A DNA stretch of 64,000 nucleotides, from contig JASAMV010001066.1 in NCBI GenBank assembly GCA_030248065.1, positions 1 to 64,000 on the forward strand. The letters are read 5' to 3'. The stretch's first letter is position 1, and each line of letters begins with the position of its first letter. Shown piece by piece: positions 38,650 to 58,745 of the stretch. A model generated the notes under the pieces. The model made no database searches, was not told the DNA's origin, and worked only from the letters and a program-made list of their open reading frames with translations. This DNA is from Rhynchonema sp. JSB1_4. Lineage: Eukaryota; Nematoda; Chromadorea; Monhysterida; Xyalidae. Made by a program: the position numbers and the translations under genes.

Positions 38650-39282
38650 GTGAGTTCTTCGAACTAAAAAAACGTGCCGAAGCTAAAGCAGAGTGCAGAA
38701 TCGTCTTCAGCACGTGATATGTTTTCTTGCAAAATTTTTTAACACCATTTTGCGTTATTGTTTCGAGAGGCGTACTAGGATGTGGCACTGAATTATATGG
38801 CCTCTCGGTGTTAATAATCGTGACACAATAATTATGCGTGTGTCTGCACATAAACACTTTCACCCGTCATTCGTGACCCTGTGAACTCTTTGTTTGTCTG
38901 CCTGTTTGTGCGCTTCAGATCATTCGATTATATGATATGGACAGGTTCGTGATGAATATGCGTTACGCATGCATTCTAAGGATATTTTAAATAAATATAG
39001 GCAATGATGAACTCCCACGATACTGCACAGCATTGCAGGATCGACGGAAGAACTCTGGGGGTATACTGTGATTGCCAACCACCGTGCTTTAAACCATTCT
39101 AAAACTTTCATAGCAAACCTTGAAGTTTGCCTTAAACCTCAAGAAATGTCGGTTACCGATTATTGGGCTAAAACGACACTGTGCTCTTCCCTGAGCGTCA
39201 GATAAGTTCTGGCAAGCAGGCACGAACGAAGCAAATTATGTAGGCTTATTGTTCACGCATGGGCTAATTGATGTGTGGTCAA

Positions 39283-39372
39283 CCCAAAGCAGCCCTAAAT
39301 GAGTGCGATAATATATACATGACCTTCCGCAAGTTGATGACTTTAGTTGACGATCTGAGTTGACCACATATC
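39283..39372. repeat. GTCGTCAACTC short element copy
   Basis: Contains GTGGTCAACCCAAAGCAGCC and, at the other end, GATCTGAGTTGACCACAT, partly complementary ends of the family seen at 29889 and 41998. Confidence 0.45.
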
Positions 39373-39708
39373 AATACGTAAGCGTAAGCGTAAAGTATTG
39401 CCATTCTTGTACATTTTCGTTTTGAGCACGCACGTGCATAAGGCGACGCGACGACACATCAAATTTTGAGTTCTATTGATTTTCTCAAGAATACTGACTT
39501 CTACATATAAATGAAACTTGTTTGCTTGGACGTTGCGTGTTTACCGTGTTTTATTTCTCCTGTAAAAACCAACCTACGTACATATTGTACATTACATATG
39601 ACGCGCGCTTTTGTTTTTGGTAACATATGACGCAAACGTTTTCAAAGTGGAAGAAAATATCTTTTTACTTTGGCCATCGCAAAATTTGTATACCGAAACT
39701 GTGCTAAA

Positions 39709-42700
39709 ATGAATCCCAAACACGTCACATCAACGGCGTCACGACTCCAGCCGATTTCAGTGCACGAATTATTCAGAGGTTTCCGCTTGTCTGGAGCCAG
39801 TCAGGGCCTACGACAAGCCTTGAAAAGCCTCTCAAGAGTCTGCACAGCAGCGAAACGACTGTTTTGGTGGACTTTCATCTTGCTTGTGCTCAGAAAGATT
39901 TGGAAAGCTCATCAGGCATGCTCAAACGTTCGAACTTGCTGGCATACGTTTGCGCCGGAAACGTTTGCCGACTCCGATCATTTCCGAGCTCTGGTTGAAA
40001 CATTAACGAGCAACAACACACGTCGGCCGCCGGCGATTTTGATGCTGAATAGACATGCACTGTCGATGACCTATAATTGGTACGCTGGATGTTTGTGACC
40101 CAGAGTAACCGCCCGTCTGTGGAAACAGAGCGAAACAGAAACACGCTGCATAAATGGCGTGTTTCCTCTGATGTTTTCGTTTCTTGCGGTGGGGTAGCGA
40201 CACCGCAAACGGCAGAACCGAGTTCATGAACTGAACCTTGCTGCGGTCGGAATGGCATCGTGGAGATCCAAAAAACAGCTGCAGAAAATGACCGCGCATC
40301 ACCGGAAACAGGCGGCTTTTATTCACATCAGGCATTGTTAATTAACATATTTGTAAATGCGGATTACGGTTGAAGCTATACTGACTATCGGCATGACACT
40401 TTGCGTACTTGTCGGCGTTGCCTTGCCCACGCAGGGTAGAGGGCACTGTCGCCAAAATGGAAGGAAGACAATTTCTCTGCCTTATGTATTTCATTCCGAC
40501 CACTTCTGCCCATTAGTTTCGACGACGTTTTATGTTTACCCAACGTGAGACCAACAAGATATCAGGCCGATAGTCAGAAAATCCTACCGTAATTTACGTT
40601 TACAAACAAATGTGTAAACGCAGCAACTCCAACCGTAGTAACTCCTAATGTAACAACGTTCAGGTTGTGCAACACAGCGCAACTGCCGGGTGTACATGAA
40701 CGAGTGTGGATGGTAACCTTGGACGAGACGGCCAGGAACGAGCTCGCGTTCAGATGGCCGCGAATAAGACAGTTCTACTGGCACAGTCCTTGCATACAGG
40801 TGAGCTGACATGATCCATTCCGCCGCTTTTCAGGCCCGGCCGATTGAGTCCTAGCAAGTTTGAGCTACGTTACCAGGCTCAGGCTCATAGGCTCCAACTG
40901 GGCCGGAACCCTTAAAACGGGACTGAACCGTCGCATAATGCGGCTGCACTACTCGTTCTGTTTTTCTATTCCGATGGCATGAGATAAAAAATAACTTTGT
41001 TTGCTTTTCAAAAGAATAATTTTGTTTACTTTTAAAAAAATTTGTTTACTGTTAGAAAATTATTTTGTTTACTTTCAAAGAGAACTAATTTTTACACATT
41101 ATTTCCATCAGGATCGTTTTATGTACGGTGATGCCACCTACCATGCCTTTTTCGCGTTTCGTGCAAACTTCGCCGCTGCGCTGGCAGACGCTGGTGAGCT
41201 ACCGGTGAAATTTGATTAAGCCCCACTGGAATTGGAGAATTGGAAATCTGTTTTGAGACTTTTAAACAAAACATTTGTCCCAAATAACCCTCCAGGAGCT
41301 CAATCGAAGTTCTCCGGTATATCATTTTGTTTTTTTTTCATTTGTCACGTACGATCCATCGTCTAGTAATCACGCACAAAATAAATGTATTATACATACG
41401 CAAACGCACCAGATTATCGTTTGGAAGAAAAAAAATCAATTTTAAATACGTGAATATACGCGGCAGGCATTTCATTTTGGATGATGCAACAAGATACTTT
41501 CTGGCGCGAAAGTCTGTTCGATTTGAATTTTGACGACGACAGGGATTTTGACATTTTGTTCGATCGAATTGGTGCAACACCGACCAGTGAGCGAGCTGAC
41601 TGGATTAACGGTTGGCTGATGTTTCAGAGGAGAAAAGGCACTGCTGGTGTTTGTAACGTGTTCGGGCGGAATCGGCTAATGTTTCACGGCAAGAATTCAT
41701 TTCTTTGGAAACCAATTCACGTGTGCCACACCCGAGCAAGCCATGTACATTACGAGTATGTAATAGATCCACTCCCGATTCCAGGCCAGTGCTCCAGAAA
41801 GGTACATATAATGCATACCTCTTGGTTGTCATGGGCTGAATTCCCGAACCCGTGGAAACACACTTTGAACTTCTGACCGAACTAGCGGCGAACCAGGTCA
41901 TCGTCAGTGCAAATGCACCAGATGGAAAGTGATACATAGCCTGAAGACACCGCAGGTTTCACTTTTGTCAAATTTTGATGTTGTGTATCACGGCCAATGG
42001 TACAGTCGTCAACTCAAGCAGCCCTAAATTAGAGCGCGAGAAATATTGCACATGGAAGTGGACGACAGGAGTCGACCATCTGAGTCGACGACAATACCAT
42101 AAGCCTGTATATAACAGGTGCGCATTTCTTTGTGCGTGGCAACGCGCGCTCGGCCACATTGTTCAAACGTGTTGCGACCGGCTTGTATTGGTGGTACGGA
42201 CCTGATGTGGGTCTGATGAACTGGGCATGCGCGCAGCGCAATACGACAGCGTGCAAACAGATGCCACACAGGTTGGTGTACAGTTTTTTTGGATGGAAGA
42301 CGCGCCTTGTGATATATAGATTACAGTATATGGTTGATTTCGGAAGTTATTGTTTTGCTGATTAGAAACGACATTGGACGAGTGATTGGTATAATTGGGC
42401 CGAATTCTCGAAAGCCAATTGCGCGCAAGCGTAAACGAGAATTTATGTATACTAGATGTACATATATACGATCACAGCCCCAGATCAATGTTGTTCCTGG
42501 CTGTTCGCTTTTGACCTTGGTTATTTAGCGATTTATCCTCTGATTTTGACCGACGTAAAAGCTCCATGAGCTGGAGGCGTTGAAAAAACACCAGTCGACA
42601 AGATGTACATGTATGTAAGAACGGTCACGTGAAATGCCCGTTCATACTTGCATTGACATGTCTAACAATGACCACTTGCCCAGGTGAATATTTACTCCAA

Positions 42701-43724
42701 TTACATAGATCACCAAGTCTGATGTCGTAAAAAGTTTTCTGCACTATCACAATCGGACTCACTTTACATCTCTGATGTTTCACATAATATCCAGGTACGT
42801 AAACTGTTGGGAGTGGCTAACGGAGGGCAATCGTTCGGAGCCTCCCTATCTGATGCAGCTGGACTGCGAGACGGACAGCAGCAGCGGCAAATTAGAGGGA
42901 ATGAAGAAATTCGGATTGTATTTCCTGAACGAGCAAGGCGTCAGCGATGATGCGGCTACATGTGCGAAACCGGAGATATTCGCACCCGTGCATCAGCAAA
43001 ATGATCCTCTCTCAAACAAACAGTTGCAAAACTGCAATCAAACAGCTGTGCGACTCGCCAGACGGGCCGCCAAGTCAGGTGCGTCTGCTGTATTTGTTTA
43101 TTATCAAACTTGGTGATAGCGGCACCAGTAAATCTAGATATCCTTACGTAAGTATATGGATTGAAGTTGCACACATGTGCGTACTATTTTAGGTCTAATG
43201 TTTCTGCGAAAAAATAGGCAGCAAATGCTCATTTTACGGCCGGCTTGCGTGCTTTTTCATCTCTCGCATTGAATGCTATGATGACCGAACGTTCATGGTC
43301 TTATCGCCACAGAATGAAATGAGCCGGGATGGGCGTTTATTAGAGAGTGGACCTTTATCGAGAATAAGCATCTTTTTTGTTTTTCAGCGTGAATGATCCC
43401 TGTTGCGTTTATTGGGAATCGGCGTTTATTTCAGTTGGGGGGTGTTCACTATAGGAAAAATGCGGCTTCTTTATGCGCGAGAATGAGGAACACAGGCCTG
43501 AGGACAGACTTCACCCAAAGTTGCAGCTGGCACTAAGTACTGTGGGTTTTTGCATCCTTCCCATTTCAGGCAGCATCAATCACAATTTCAAGCTGTCCTG
43601 GTCGCGTGCCCACTTCAAAATGTATTGGCAAATGGCCGATTACTTAATTTCGCTGCCCTGGATCGGTCCCGTGGTCAACCGCTTTATGGTGCTCATGGGA
43701 ATGTACTTGATGATCACTTTGTGA
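39709..43724 (+). CDS. Type II membrane nucleotide-diphospho-sugar transferase-like protein (about 441 aa)
   Basis: Seven exons join in phase: 39709-40079, 40664-40799, 41112-41193, 41467-41610, 42118-42271, 42795-43078, 43570-43724. The protein has a short cytoplasmic part, a hydrophobic segment near residues 51-61 (LFWWTFILLVL), then a lumenal domain with ILMLNRHALSMTYNWLCNT, LPGVHERVWMVTLDETA, YGDATYHAFFAFRA, GISFWMMQQDTFWRESLFDL, ADWINGAHFFVRGN and CWEWLTE..PPYLMQLDCET. This order of motifs is what I recall for the nematode-rich nucleotide-diphospho-sugar transferase family (PF03407-like); I could not run a search. A Golgi glycosyltransferase role is inferred; donor and acceptor sugars are unknown. 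AATAAA lies at 43757-43762. Two donors are GTTGG. The start at 39709 is the weakest part. Confidence 0.75.
40833..40920. repeat. TTCAGGCCCGGCCGATT / TAGGCTC repeat island
   Basis: Begins TTCAGGCCCGGCCGATTGAG, shared with about 3679 and partly with 55412, followed by CAGGCTCAGGCTCATAGGCT units. It lies in an intron of the glycosyltransferase-like gene. Confidence 0.5.
40988..41092. repeat. Imperfect tandem repeat, about 25 bp units
   Basis: Four units of the form AATTTTGTTTACTTTYAAAA in the intron just before the exon at 41112. This is probably simple-sequence slippage. Confidence 0.55.
41998..42105. mobile_element. GTCGTCAACTC short element in a glycosyltransferase intron
   Basis: Starts ATGGTACAGTCGTCAACTCA and ends GAGTCGACGACAATACCATA, so the ends are inverted repeats of about 20 bp. 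The internal word AGCAGCCCTAAATTAGAGCG is shared with the other copies. Confidence 0.65.
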
Positions 43725-43756
43725 CGAGCGATTGGCTGTATAACTTGTTGTGTGTG

Positions 43757-43762
43757 AATAAA
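43757..43762 (+). promoter_or_regulatory. Poly(A) signal of the glycosyltransferase-like gene
   Basis: AATAAA 33 bases after the stop codon at 43724. It is the only canonical signal close behind that gene. Confidence 0.6.
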
Positions 43763-46700
43763 GTTTCAGCAATATAAAAGCGCTGTTTTGCAATCGTACC
43801 TAATCGGCACAGCTGAGAAGCCGAACCACAAACTAGCAAAACCTGCCTGAATTGCTCAAAGTTCAAGCGAAAAGCAGTTCGTTTTCGAACCTATGTGAAT
43901 TAAAATTTTTCGCTTCGCGCTCAATTATACATAAATGTGCCATTTTTGTCGAACCAAGCTCTGCCGTATACGACGACAACAAGCTTACCACTTGGCGACC
44001 TCGACTTTGAGGACACGGAGAGTATGACACCGTGTACACGGCTGAATGCGCAATGGACGCAATGCGGTATTGAGTAGGTACAGTTAATACACAGACGTCC
44101 GCAGAGTGGTATGGAACCGTCTAATACGCTAGTCAAATTTTTGATATGCAAAAAATGTTCAAATGTACGCTAAATCAAAAAATCTATCCAGCCCTGTAGA
44201 TCCGTGACCGCGAGATTGATGTTTACCACGTGCCATAGAGCGTAACACTGCCAGCAGCCTGATGTACCGCAGCCGGCAGTGACTAAGCGTACAATTAGAG
44301 GTCAGCCCGATGCTGACTAGCTTGATACATGATCGATGTTCCCAGCTTCAGTTGTTATTGCTTAGCCACATCGACATTTTGTCTGACAGTGGTTCAGAGA
44401 GTCAATTTCGCCCTTGAAAGTGCTTGTGAAGGGCGTGCTTATAGCGTGTACGAGTGATTTTAAAAGCATGTACATACCCATGTCGTGCGTGGGCCACGGC
44501 TGGTTAAATGCGATGCACGCTCTGGGTATATGTAGTTACATAAGAAACTGCGTGGTAATCTACATAGACACTTTAACAAACTGCACCTGAGGCAGCATGT
44601 ACCTACCTACCGAGCCAATTTCCTCGTTTGGCACCACAAAAAAGTTCGCGCGCGGCGTGAACAAACTTCCGATGAAGCAAACAGCGCTTGCCATTGCCAC
44701 TAAAAGTACATATATGTACAGGTACACCATGTCGTCGTGATCGCATAAGTATACATATGTGCGCCGAGAGCTTGTTCATATCGTGTCGTGCTTGGGTTAA
44801 AAACTTATTGATCAGTCTTGTATACACGCGCTCACTCATTCTGTGCTCTTGAGCTGGTCCTACGCTGCCCGGACGCGGCTTCAAAAAATGCACCGCGCAC
44901 CACTGCAAGCTCACACTGTGTGCTTGTCAATGCCACAAAGCAGCCTTTTTTGTGGGCGCGATGCTGGTTTTAAGCCCCTTTTCCTGTTTCTTGTGTTCTG
45001 TGTGTGTGTGCGTGCGTTTGCTGCTTTGCTTGTCTGGCGCTCTATTTTGTCCCACACACACACACCATCAACAAAAAACACACGTCCCGTCGTGGTCATT
45101 ATGAGGCGGTGCGCTGTGTGCTCATTTTGCCGGCGCTGAAAGATTTTTTGGTCCAGTTATGTGGTTCACGTTTATTTGTCGCGTTTCTATTCCAAGATGG
45201 GCGAACCTCTCAAATCATATTGTCACAAATAATTGCTGACAACATACACACACGTTTTCAATCTCTGTTTTCAATGAATTTTTTGACAACCTCATCTTAT
45301 GTATCTGTTGGTATTATACCAATGGACACTAGGCCATCTACTCCCTCTTTCCAGCGCCAAGGCAAAAACTTTTGGACAGCGTTCATTTTCGTTTGGTTTG
45401 GTGTCTTTGGATTTAAAAAAAACCATTTGGTCGAATATATGCATGCTGCCGTAGCCAAATCGACAAGTTAGAGTGTACTTTCGAAAAACGTTCCGAAATA
45501 CCAAGTACACTGTATGGGCAATGGGAATTTTTTTCCATCTGTATGGCACAGCTAACAGACCTGAACAACAAAACACGAGTTTTTCCAGCAGCCATTTTAT
45601 ATGCCTCCTGAAGATGGAATTTAGATTGCACACTTTTTATCTGCGTACATGCACATGCGCATATACAGTGGATGTGTCTCATTCGGACCGAGTGCAATCC
45701 GTGAACTGTATTGTGAGTGGCTTGGTTGCGTCTTGCCCAGCTTTTTTGAGGGCATACGCCGGATAAAGCCAAGCCGAGCAGAACTTGCACAATTGAACGA
45801 CTGCCTTTCAGTCACACACACACGCAGATGCAAGATTTGATAATTTCGTGTTTGTGTGGGCGTTATGTATCACTCTTTCTGGACGGGGGACAAAACTTGG
45901 TGACCGGGCAGCTGCACCACTGTATGTATTGTATATGTGTGCTCTTGTTACAAAAATGTTCTAAGCATATTGCATTGCATTGAGGGTGGACCTGTCTGGT
46001 GGTAAAGACTGTGGGTGGTTTGAAAGTGAATTTTTCTGGCACCATTGGTTTCTTTCATGCCAGAAAAGTGCACGCACCAGTGCAGCACCAAAACTTACTC
46101 GGTAACCCAAAAAGTGTGGAAACCGATTTGTGAGGCTAGATCTCGGCCGTTGTTGCACGCTGACCCAGTTTTGCAAGGCGTGCGAACAAAACTTTGCTTA
46201 GCTCGATCGTCAGAGCCCTTGACCACGCCAAATTTTAACCCACAAAGCTACATTAGAGCGCTTGCGCATTCGAACACCTTCAAAGGTGTGTCCACGTGCA
46301 ATAACGGCCGAACTCTAGCCCCACAAGACGGTTTCTTTACTTTTTGGGTCACCCTGTATCTTGGTATACAAATTTCTATGTTTGCTGCCCTTCAATGTGA
46401 TACGCCCCATAGTTAATGTCCAGATCTAAACCCGAAAATCAACTTTCGAAGGATTCGGGCAACTGTTATGTTTCAGAACTGCAAGTAGTTAATGCTCCGG
46501 GTTTAGAACTTGGAATCAACTATGAGGCATATTTTATTCACTTACTAAACGAAAGTGGTGCTCGCCCCGGGTGGTAGTTAGGGCCTGCGGCTGGGGTTAG
46601 GCTTGGGCTATGACCAGCATTTAGGCTTTAGCTTTGGGCTTAGGCCGACAATGAGGCACAGGGCTAGGCCCTGGTAGAACCCCTATTTCAGAATTTTTTG

Positions 46701-47272
46701 TGCGATCCGATCCGATCACCAAGTTTTAATCGTGACTTTCCTTTATGTGGCCACACGAGTGTGGGATACTCATGCACACACTCGCTAAACAACAATTGTC
46801 TGAGTGGACACAATATAAACGACCGACATCCTGCTCAGGCGCTTTTCGGGTCTGCTGGCAGGAAATTGCGATATTTCATGAAAAGTATGTACGTAGTGGG
46901 TAGGTGGTCGTCGTAAATCAAATTTTTTGCGCTGTGGTCTCTTTGACATGCAATAGGTAGCATATACTAAGGTACTGTCTTTCGTACTGATGCTCTGTGC
47001 TCGTACAGAATCAATTGTGGTTGTGGTAATTCGGTCGACAAAAATCATTTCATCATCAGAATCAGTTGTACAGGTTTTTAATATCATGGTGTAAAAGATC
47101 TTTCACATTTGAAGTGTCAATTGCGAAAAGCTGCTTGTTCTTTAAAATACCAATCTGTACTTCTTTTGTTCAGCGTCCTGGTTTGCTCAAAGGGGCTAAC
47201 CGATTTGCGCATGGAGCGTGAGGCAATCAACAAATTTTAAGGGCCAAAATCAATAAAGTCGTACAATTTCAG
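43763..47272. other. No gene seen; one TTAGGC-like island
   Basis: No supported exon. At 46570-46672 there is an island of TTAGGGCCTG, GGTTAGGCTTGG, TTTAGGCTTTAG and GCTTAGGCC units. GATCACCAAGTTTTAA follows at 46708, and its complement CAAAACTTGGTGACC occurs at 45893. Confidence 0.4.
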
Positions 47273-47303
47273 TGTCAACCAACGAACGAACACACCGGCC
47301 GCC

Positions 47304-47441
47304 ATGCAGGCAAATTCGATCGGCCACATAATACGAAACGGACACCACCACGAGCCCTATTGTAATCACAATCGCTATCACAATTACAACAACGGCGCGG
47401 CTGTTTCGCGAATCCGGGTTCGGCAACTATGGTGCTGGTAA
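47304..47441 (+). CDS. His/Asn/Tyr-rich open frame overlapping the membrane-protein frame
   Basis: ATG in a good context (GCCGCCATGC), 45 codons ending TAA (IIRNGHHHEPYCNHNRYHNY within it). It begins 31 bases after a TACAATTTCAG acceptor and overlaps the next frame (ATG 47429) by 13 bases in another frame. It is either the true N-terminus of that protein, displaced by a frameshift or by splicing, or an upstream open frame that limits translation of the main one. Confidence 0.35.
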   Translation: MQANSIGHIIRNGHHHEPYCNHNRYHNYNNGAAVSRIRVRQLWCW

Positions 47442-47830
47442 TTCTGGCCGGACTGTGCGCCCTGCTGTTGTTGTTCATGTGGATTGCACAACGTTACTAC
47501 GATATTATCTGTCGAGCACATGACCTGGTTAGGGTCGCCAGTCGGACCAATCACAATTGCGAGGATCTGCCGCCGAATTATAATGAATACTGCGTGCAGC
47601 ATCAGCCAGCTGGACACAAGTCAACGACGGCCGTAATGCACAATGCGCACATCGTAAGGCAACAACAGAACAAACCGTTCAACTATGGCCATTCAAACAT
47701 TACTGACAATACCGTAACCAACACGAAACTTGAAACATTACTCAGCGCAGATTGTAGCGTTCAGCCATTGTTGTTGAATGAAACATCACCGAATAAAGCG
47801 AACATTGCTCTGACCGATCTTCATTCTTGA
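47429..47830 (+). CDS. Single-pass membrane protein with PPxY motif (133 aa)
   Basis: ATG to TGA, no intron. Residues 1-19 form a strong transmembrane segment (MVLVILAGLCALLLLFMWIA) followed directly by RYYDIICRAHDL. Next comes a polar tail with EDLPPNYNEY, a PPxY motif of the kind bound by WW domains of Nedd4-type ubiquitin ligases, and then a Gln/Asn/Thr-rich region. There is no cleavable signal-peptide pattern, so a type III or N-terminally extended protein is likely. An upstream frame (47304-47441) overlaps the start and may be part of it. TGAAACATCA occurs inside the coding region (47779-47788). I do not recognise the family. Confidence 0.55.
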   Translation: MVLVILAGLCALLLLFMWIAQRYYDIICRAHDLVRVASRTNHNCEDLPPNYNEYCVQHQPAGHKSTTAVMHNAHIVRQQQNKPFNYGHSNITDNTVTNTKLETLLSADCSVQPLLLNETSPNKANIALTDLHS

Positions 47831-50255
47831 TAATATCAATTCTGCCTGCAAATTCTTCGCACTGAACTTGAATTGAACAACCAAGGTCGATTCAGAACAT
47901 CATAATAAAAAGCAGCCCTGCTTGCCCAACCAAGGTATGGTCTGTTGGATGAAACACGTTTACAGTATATCCAGATTTCGATTACAAAATTGCTAAAAAC
48001 GCCCCGTATCCAGTCCAGAGACCCGGGATAATCGAGTTCTGATCTTCTCCCTGGGCTTGCTCTGAGACGGGACCTGCTTGCCATCTTTGACTTTGATGTT
48101 TGATATGTAAGGGCTGCATTCTCACTCCAACTGATATGGCCTGTTTATCTCATTGTCGGCCCTGGGGGGTTCTGGAAACTGCCTGACTAAACCGCGTTTA
48201 TGCCGTTGATGTGCGTTTTTATTGCCCGGTTGCCCACATTGCACTGTTTGTTGCTTCACTCACGTTTAACGACAGTTTAGGGTCTGTGGTCTCTGTGGAC
48301 ACTTTTTGATGAACGAGATTCTGTTGGCTTGTGTCTTGGCGAGCGGTTCTCAGTGTGTGGTCCCAATTTTCGACTTTTCGTTTTATGAGTTTGTGTGTTT
48401 CTAACTATACTGCTCACTCACTGCAGATATTTTGATGGTTGCAGTCGTTGGTAGGGTAGTTTTTGTTATTTGCGCATGATTATGTAGTGCACAACAACAG
48501 TGGGACTGTTCACGAGTTGCATAACATATGCGTTCATGAAGCTGACTGTCGGAGGGTAAGATTTACATATGACTGCTAGACACTTTCTGGTCAATGATAA
48601 ATGAAAGTTTTTATTATTAACAGTGTCTTTTGGTTTTTCTCACCATCAGTTTCAGCTTAGCTTGTTCATTCATTCTTTTGACGCCGACACCTGTATGGAA
48701 CAGCCAACGAATCGCTGTTGCTGCGCTCTTGTATCTCGTCTCGTGCTCCCTCCAGCGAGGCGACATACTGTAGCACCCGCGTGACCGCGCGTGCAGCCCT
48801 GTTTCCATGCAAAAGCTTTCTCGCCTGTGTTATAAAAAAGATACAAGATTTTTTCAGAATATTCTGTAAATTTCCAACATTTAGCAATATGAATGTAAGA
48901 AACTAGCATCCTAGCTTTTCATTCTCGTTTTTGAGGATTCAAACAATTTTTGTCGCATGATTTTCTGACGGACCCCAATAGTGAGCAGACTGTGTATGCA
49001 TAACGCAGTTCCAGACGCATAGGATTGCTTACAAATTCATCTTACAGTGTATGTACAGTTATGTACATGCATTGGCAAAGAGTCGCTGCGCTTGTATCAA
49101 GCTGCGTATACAAGGACCTTTATTGGGTACAAGATCGCAAGAGTTTACCGTTTACAAGCGCCGCGCTGCTTGACATAGGAGAGCTTTGTATGTACATTAT
49201 TAACCTTGAGCGGTACCTAAAAAACTGTGCTGTTGCTGTTTTCAATATCCAATCCTCTATCAGTTTTTTGCCGCTGTTGGCTCATGTATATGCAGTGCGC
49301 TCAGCTGTGCGTGTCTTGTCTAGCTCTCGCAACACCCTTTTAGTTGTTCGAGATATTTTTGGCGTTCAAATTGAGCTTTTGCAACGTTTTTTGTGTAAAA
49401 GCACCGTTTGTTATCCACCGGCGTCGCTCGCGTGAAATCCAATTGCGTAAGTTTTTTTTATTTTGTTGCACAAATGATGTCAGCTGACTGATTATGGAGC
49501 CATTGTGGTGGTCGTTGCTGTTGCTTGAAGCCGATTTGGTACTTGAAATTCGGAGCAAATTTTTTATGTGTTTATGTGCAGAACAACATAAGCGAATCTA
49601 GGGTTTCTGGCAGATCAATCGTAACTTTGCATTTTTGTCTCATTTTTTGAACAATAATCCTCGAATGCATGGGCATAGTAACAGTCCTTCAACGAAGACT
49701 TGCGCGCCCGCCCCCGCTTTACCTTTATATTGGTTTATTGTGACCACTTTGCACGGTCCTTTTCAGATTTTATTATACGATATTTATTGAAACGTCTCCC
49801 TGGTCGACAATCAAATCAGGCGCTGCTTGCGCCATGCACACTTTCGGATGCAATCAGCTCAGACGAAGCAAAATTGCCAGCTTTTTTGAGAACTGCGTTT
49901 ATGATGGCGTGCACCGGCATACGAATTGACCACTAAAACTAGGAAATTTGCTACACATGACGTGCTTCACAATTTTGCGTCACATGGGAACTCTGCGTGT
50001 GACAACATTCCTTCCCCAACTAAAAAGCTGTGACAAGTCAGCTATCAAAGTATTTTTAATAGTTCTCACCAGCGGGCCTAAATAAACGCCCCAAGTTTTG
50101 GCAAACACTAAAGGTAATCTCATACCGAGGTTGGAAAAATCAATATAGTTTTGTTTATGTTATCGTTAATTTTCAGCTCTCCCACCCGCCCCGGCCACAC
50201 CTCAACTCAAATCATGTCCGTGATTCGGCAGTGCCGTTGTTGTGGCTAGCGGATA
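47831..50255. other. No gene seen
   Basis: Between the small membrane-protein gene and the kinase gene I find no supported exon, no inverted-repeat element with clear ends and no tRNA. Confidence 0.4.
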
Positions 50256-58200
<7,945 letters not shown>

Positions 58201-58511
58201 AACATCGCCCCCACACACTGCACTGCACTGCAGAAGCGCTCATTCACACGATATTTTGTTCTTATCGAAAGATTTCTATTTGATCAAAATACGGGCTACT
58301 TAATTTTTATTTTTTCGTTTTGTACTAGTATGGCTATTCGTTGTGATATTATCGATTCTAGTCCAAGCCTATAACTGCTTGTGTATCATGTGTATTATAT
58401 TGTTCACTGTTGATATTTGTGTTACAATTGTGCTGATGGTATTGTACCAGTATCTTGCATTTACAACTGTTCCAGTATGGGAAATTTGATTTAATATCGA
58501 CAATTATTTTG

Positions 58512-58517
58512 AATAAA
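58512..58517 (+). promoter_or_regulatory. Poly(A) signal of the kinase gene
   Basis: AATAAA about 310 bases after the stop codon; only 230 bases separate it from the 3' end of the convergent TLDc gene. Confidence 0.45.
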
Positions 58518-58745
58518 CGAACTTGATGTCCATACCACGGAATGCATACTGGAAGGAATGCGTCGAACTACGCTCAGGTGATAGAAAAATAAGCATGTTA
58601 GTGCCGTGAGCGCATGTAAAACCACCTGGCACGTTTCTACCCGCCGCACAAGCACTCTGATTTCGCTGCATGACTAGAACTTAGCAAATAAAACAATATG
58701 CAAACTGTAAGCATCACAGTTATGTTTTAATATTGCAATATCCAA

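Noticed and set aside
39709..40098. First reading of this frame as a DEG/ENaC channel N-terminus
   Set aside because: The hydrophobic stretch after a QG dipeptide looked similar, but joining downstream exons by phase gives a glycosyltransferase-like protein and no channel motifs follow.
40357..40546. Signal-peptide-like frame starting MRITVEAILTIGMTLCVLV
   Set aside because: The hydrophobic start is convincing in isolation, but it lies in an intron of a phase-consistent gene and its donor phase does not fit the next exon.
41629..41928. Protein-like fragments in three frames after the 41467-41610 exon (ALLVFVTCSGGIG, THFELLTELAANQ and others)
   Set aside because: A candidate 43-base exon at 41886-41928 also fits the phase, but the exon at 42118-42271 gives the expected family continuation WINGAHFFVRGN, so these were left out.
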